Source: Allocoleopsis franciscana PCC 7113 (GTDB lineage Bacteria > Cyanobacteriota > Cyanobacteriia > Cyanobacteriales > Coleofasciculaceae). From it: 64,000 bases of DNA. The notes beneath the pieces are model-generated. The model saw nothing but the letters and a program-made list of their open reading frames with translations, was not told the DNA's origin and searched no databases. Below, one piece after another: positions 61,460-64,000 of this stretch. Position numbers and translations under genes: made by a program. Position 1 is the first letter of the stretch. Every line of letters begins with the position of its first letter. The stretch covers positions 37,501 to 101,500 of the forward strand of contig NC_019738.1 in NCBI RefSeq assembly GCF_000317515.1. The letters run 5' to 3'.

Positions 61460-63808
61460 TTATTTTTCTGAATTCACTGGTTCAGCATTTTTAGGGTTCC
61501 CCTCATAATGAATCGGTACTCCAGAAACGAGTTGAGCAGTTCTTTCCGTTCCCCAATCCTCTTTGTTGGCTCCACGAGTTGACTGGGGTGCATAGCTGTT
61601 GTAAGAACTATTGTCTCCATTTGCTACAACTCCAATCAGGTTCAACTTACTCAACATAGCTGTAGCCTGTGTCAGTTCGGTTTTGGTGATTTGTCCCATG
61701 CGTGCGACCAATAGCACGCCCCCGCAATAGGATGCGGTTAAAATTGAATCCACTAAACCAAGAACTGGGGGAGCATCAACCAAGACTAAGTCATAGCTTT
61801 GCTCAAACTCTGCCATCAATTCTCCCATGCGCGGGGAACTCAACAGGTTGGCTGGATCGGGTGAGATTGGCCCAGAAGTGATGACATCAATGTACGCGCT
61901 TGAGGCATGAAGACTGGTCTGGATTGGCAAGGGGGCGTCACTAGAGAGTAGGGTTGACAGCCCATAATCATTAGGAAGATTTAGTTTTTCGTGTAGCGTT
62001 GGATTGCGTAAATCGGCATCAATCAGCAGTACCCGCTGATGTAAACGAGCTGCACTAATGGCTAAACCTAACGCCAAAGTTGATTTTCCTTCACCCGCGA
62101 CAGCGGATGTGACCATCAGAGAGCGGAGCGTGGAAACAGAACTCAGAAGTTGAATGTTTTTATAAATCAGATCCAGGGATTGCCAAGACGGTGACCAATG
62201 AAGGACTTCAACCGTCCAGGGGGCTAGCACTTTTGGCTTGCCAAAAGGCAATTTGATAATGGGTTGGTTCCCGACTGGTTCCAAAGCTTGGGACTTACCG
62301 AAAGGCAGAAGCATCCTCGGTTCGCTCTTTTTCGCTTTTGGCAAGACTGGAGTCATACCCAACACAGGTAAGGCAACTTGCTGTTTTAACTCATCAGAAC
62401 TGCGAACCGCATCATCCATCGTTTCACGGATAAAGGCGGCAATTCCACCCAGCATTACCCCAGCGACTGCGCCGAGTAAAATGATCTGTGCTTTTTTCGG
62501 GCCTGTTTTCTCTCCCAGTAGAGGTTGCTCAACAACTTGCCAATCAAATCCTCCCCTGGCAATTTCTAAACTCAATTCTTGCCGTGCTTTCTCTAACTGA
62601 TCAAGGGTTTCGCGCTTCAGTTTGATTTCGGGTTGCAGGCGATTGTAATCCGCTAGCACGCTGGGAAACCGTTCGAGTTCTACACGGAGTTGTTGCTCTT
62701 TCTCTGCTAGGGTCTGTTCCCGTGCCATAAGTCCCCGGATACTACTCTCTAGCTCCAGAAGCTTGTTGGTAAGATTCACGTCCGTTTCACCTAGCTGTCC
62801 TTCAGTGAGAAGATTCTCTCCCTTGAGCTGAGAAGAATTTTTCCCAACCGCACGCTCCCCTTCTTTCTCTAATAAAGCAAGCTGCTGCTGACGCTGAAAC
62901 AGAAGCTTTTGAATCGTTGGGTTGTCATCGGTGAACCGCTTTCGTTGCTCAGCAAGCGCCAAGTCTGTTTTTTGAATTTCGTCGAGTAATGATTGGTAAC
63001 GAGTAGACTGACTCAGACGTGAGGAAACGAGTGCATCTTGCGGAGAACGAGCCACTTGCTGCTGTAAAGTATTGTAGCTAGCCTGAAGCTCCCGATACTG
63101 AGCCTGGTTCCTCCTGCGTTCATCTTGAATGGCGTTTAGGGCAGTGGTTAGAGCTGTTGTCTGAGCGTCTGGCTCAATTAGATTCTGAGTTTTGCGAAAC
63201 TTTTCCAAGGCGGCCTCAGACTGAGTCACGCTTAAACGAGCCTTGGGTAATTGCTCATCAATGAAAGCAAGACCTTTGGCTAAACGTAATCTCTGTTGCT
63301 CTCGGTTGTAATTCAAATAAACCCGCTGTACAGCCTGGAGGACTTTTTGCGTCTTAACCGGATCGTTAGCGGTATAGTTGGCTGCAAAAATCTTGGTTTT
63401 GCTATCATCCTGACTACCCTCAACCTGGAAAACGCTTAAAGATTTTCTAAGCTCCTTGAGCGTCAGATCCGGATAATCAGGACGCAGTAAATCTAGGGCT
63501 TTTTGCAGGAGCTGCGAACCCTGCATTAGGTTAAGCTGAGTTGCACTGTCTACCTGAATGTTGGGATCGACAATCTGCTTTTCTGCTCCCTCTTGCCCGT
63601 CTTGTCTTTTGCTTTGATAATTGGGTTCTACTAGCAGTTGGAGAGAGCTTACATAGGTTGACTTAGTCGTAAAGGCTTTGAAGGTAGCAATACCCAAAGC
63701 AAGGCACAATATACCGAGTAACCAAAGCCGTCGGCGGATTAAGATTGCAAAAAGCTGTCCATACCCTGGGTCTGTGTCAGGAACTGTATTGAGATTGCTT
63801 TGAGTCAT
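61460..63808 (-). CDS. Wzc-type polysaccharide co-polymerase/tyrosine autokinase (Wzz plus BY-kinase)
   Basis: This 782-residue inner-membrane protein controls chain length and export of exopolysaccharide. A Wzz domain with two transmembrane helices (about 25-43 and 440-460) encloses a long periplasmic coiled coil, and the cytoplasmic BY-kinase has Walker A SAVAGEGKSTLAL (about 572), Walker A' VLLIDADLRNP and Walker B YDLVLVDAPPVLG. The C-terminal tyrosine cluster is reduced to three scattered Tyr. The ATG at 63808 lies 9 nt after AGGAG; the ATG at 63817 is too close to it. A glycosyltransferase-like gene end lies just upstream. Confidence 0.92.
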   Translation of the reverse strand: MTQSNLNTVPDTDPGYGQLFAILIRRRLWLLGILCLALGIATFKAFTTKSTYVSSLQLLVEPNYQSKRQDGQEGAEKQIVDPNIQVDSATQLNLMQGSQLLQKALDLLRPDYPDLTLKELRKSLSVFQVEGSQDDSKTKIFAANYTANDPVKTQKVLQAVQRVYLNYNREQQRLRLAKGLAFIDEQLPKARLSVTQSEAALEKFRKTQNLIEPDAQTTALTTALNAIQDERRRNQAQYRELQASYNTLQQQVARSPQDALVSSRLSQSTRYQSLLDEIQKTDLALAEQRKRFTDDNPTIQKLLFQRQQQLALLEKEGERAVGKNSSQLKGENLLTEGQLGETDVNLTNKLLELESSIRGLMAREQTLAEKEQQLRVELERFPSVLADYNRLQPEIKLKRETLDQLEKARQELSLEIARGGFDWQVVEQPLLGEKTGPKKAQIILLGAVAGVMLGGIAAFIRETMDDAVRSSDELKQQVALPVLGMTPVLPKAKKSEPRMLLPFGKSQALEPVGNQPIIKLPFGKPKVLAPWTVEVLHWSPSWQSLDLIYKNIQLLSSVSTLRSLMVTSAVAGEGKSTLALGLAISAARLHQRVLLIDADLRNPTLHEKLNLPNDYGLSTLLSSDAPLPIQTSLHASSAYIDVITSGPISPDPANLLSSPRMGELMAEFEQSYDLVLVDAPPVLGLVDSILTASYCGGVLLVARMGQITKTELTQATAMLSKLNLIGVVANGDNSSYNSYAPQSTRGANKEDWGTERTAQLVSGVPIHYEGNPKNAEPVNSEK

Positions 63809-63835
63809 TTCTACCATCTCCTAGGGAGAAACACC

Positions 63836-64000
63836 CTAATGGAGTAAACTGTACGAACGATGTGAGCCACAGATATCTTCAATGACCTGCTCCACTTTAT
63901 TAAAGAATACTTCTTCTGAAAACTGACTGAGGGCGTGCTCTCGAATTTTTCTATAGTCCCAATTAATCTTACTGGCTTCGAGCAATGCCGCTTGAATGGA
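63836..64000 (-). CDS. C-terminal end of a possible glycosyltransferase (partial)
   Basis: The last 54 codons of a minus-strand gene reach the right edge, reading SIQAALLEASKINWDYRKIR then EHALSQFSEEVFFNKVEQVI and ending at the TAG at 63836-63838. The A..FS...F..KV...I pattern is common at the ends of GT4-type glycosyltransferases. Its stop is 28 bp before the Wzc-type start on the same strand, so it belongs to an exopolysaccharide operon. The identification is only moderately certain. Confidence 0.6.
   Translation of the reverse strand, partial: SIQAALLEASKINWDYRKIREHALSQFSEEVFFNKVEQVIEDICGSHRSYSLLH

Overview
The window is chromosomal DNA of a cyanobacterium, most likely a filamentous one with a large genome. 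The evidence is direct: photosystem II genes (psbE-psbF-psbL-psbJ, psbO, ycf48, rubA), the thylakoid NDH-1 operon ndhC-ndhK-ndhJ, a sipA-type regulator, sigF, PII with the cyanobacterial Ser49, and many copies of the HIP1 octamer GCGATCGC. Heptanucleotide STRR-like repeats, IS relics and long intergenic regions resemble Microcoleus- or Coleofasciculus-like genomes, but the genus cannot be fixed from the sequence alone.

Layout. 1-11 kb: a MoeB-rhodanese fusion, an MFS transporter, a TrpD-like protein, a LysR regulator resembling NtcB with a palindromic NtcA-type box against its start codon, DUF4385, gmk-remA and an NFACT (Rqc2/RqcH-like) protein. 11-18 kb: a nitrogen-scavenging island. On the minus strand lie gdmH (Ni-dependent guanidine hydrolase), ghaA and ghaB (HypA/HypB-type nickel chaperones), then a nitrate/sulfonate-type ABC importer. 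A textbook guanidine-I (ykkC) riboswitch sits in the gdmH leader, and an NtcA box with ideal class II spacing lies upstream of it. A second NtcA-type box precedes the importer. A structured, terminator-ended small RNA candidate follows the importer. 18-31 kb: housekeeping and hypothetical genes (TPR protein, ABC ATPase, rsmG, aldo/keto reductase, rpiA, an RRM protein, tex, a methyltransferase, a TonB-like protein), a 1.2-kb intergenic region with a second small RNA candidate, and tRNA-Gly(UCC).

31-41 kb: an SMP-30 lactonase next to a decayed sugar dehydrogenase, purU, a DUF4149 protein, a WecA/TagO-type transferase, sipA, cbiX under a cobalamin riboswitch, and ndhCKJ. 41-44 kb: rubA-ycf48-psbEFLJ, closed by a strong terminator. 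44-50 kb: a 1172-residue acidic protein, hisS, a small conserved protein and a proline-rich lipoprotein. 50-58 kb: a TnpB relic, a MORN-repeat protein, sigF, psbO, a hexose-phosphate mutase, an RdgB-type pyrophosphatase and glnB with an NtcA promoter. 58-64 kb: a zinc-ribbon membrane protein, a MITE-like relic, a GH31 glycosidase, a Wzz/BY-kinase and the tail of a possible glycosyltransferase (exopolysaccharide locus).

The main theme is nitrogen control. A guanidine uptake and hydrolysis module is apparently gated by both nitrogen status (NtcA) and guanidine (riboswitch), in the same window as PII, an NtcB-like regulator and a small RNA with an NtcA-like promoter. No CRISPR array, rRNA or intact mobile element was seen.
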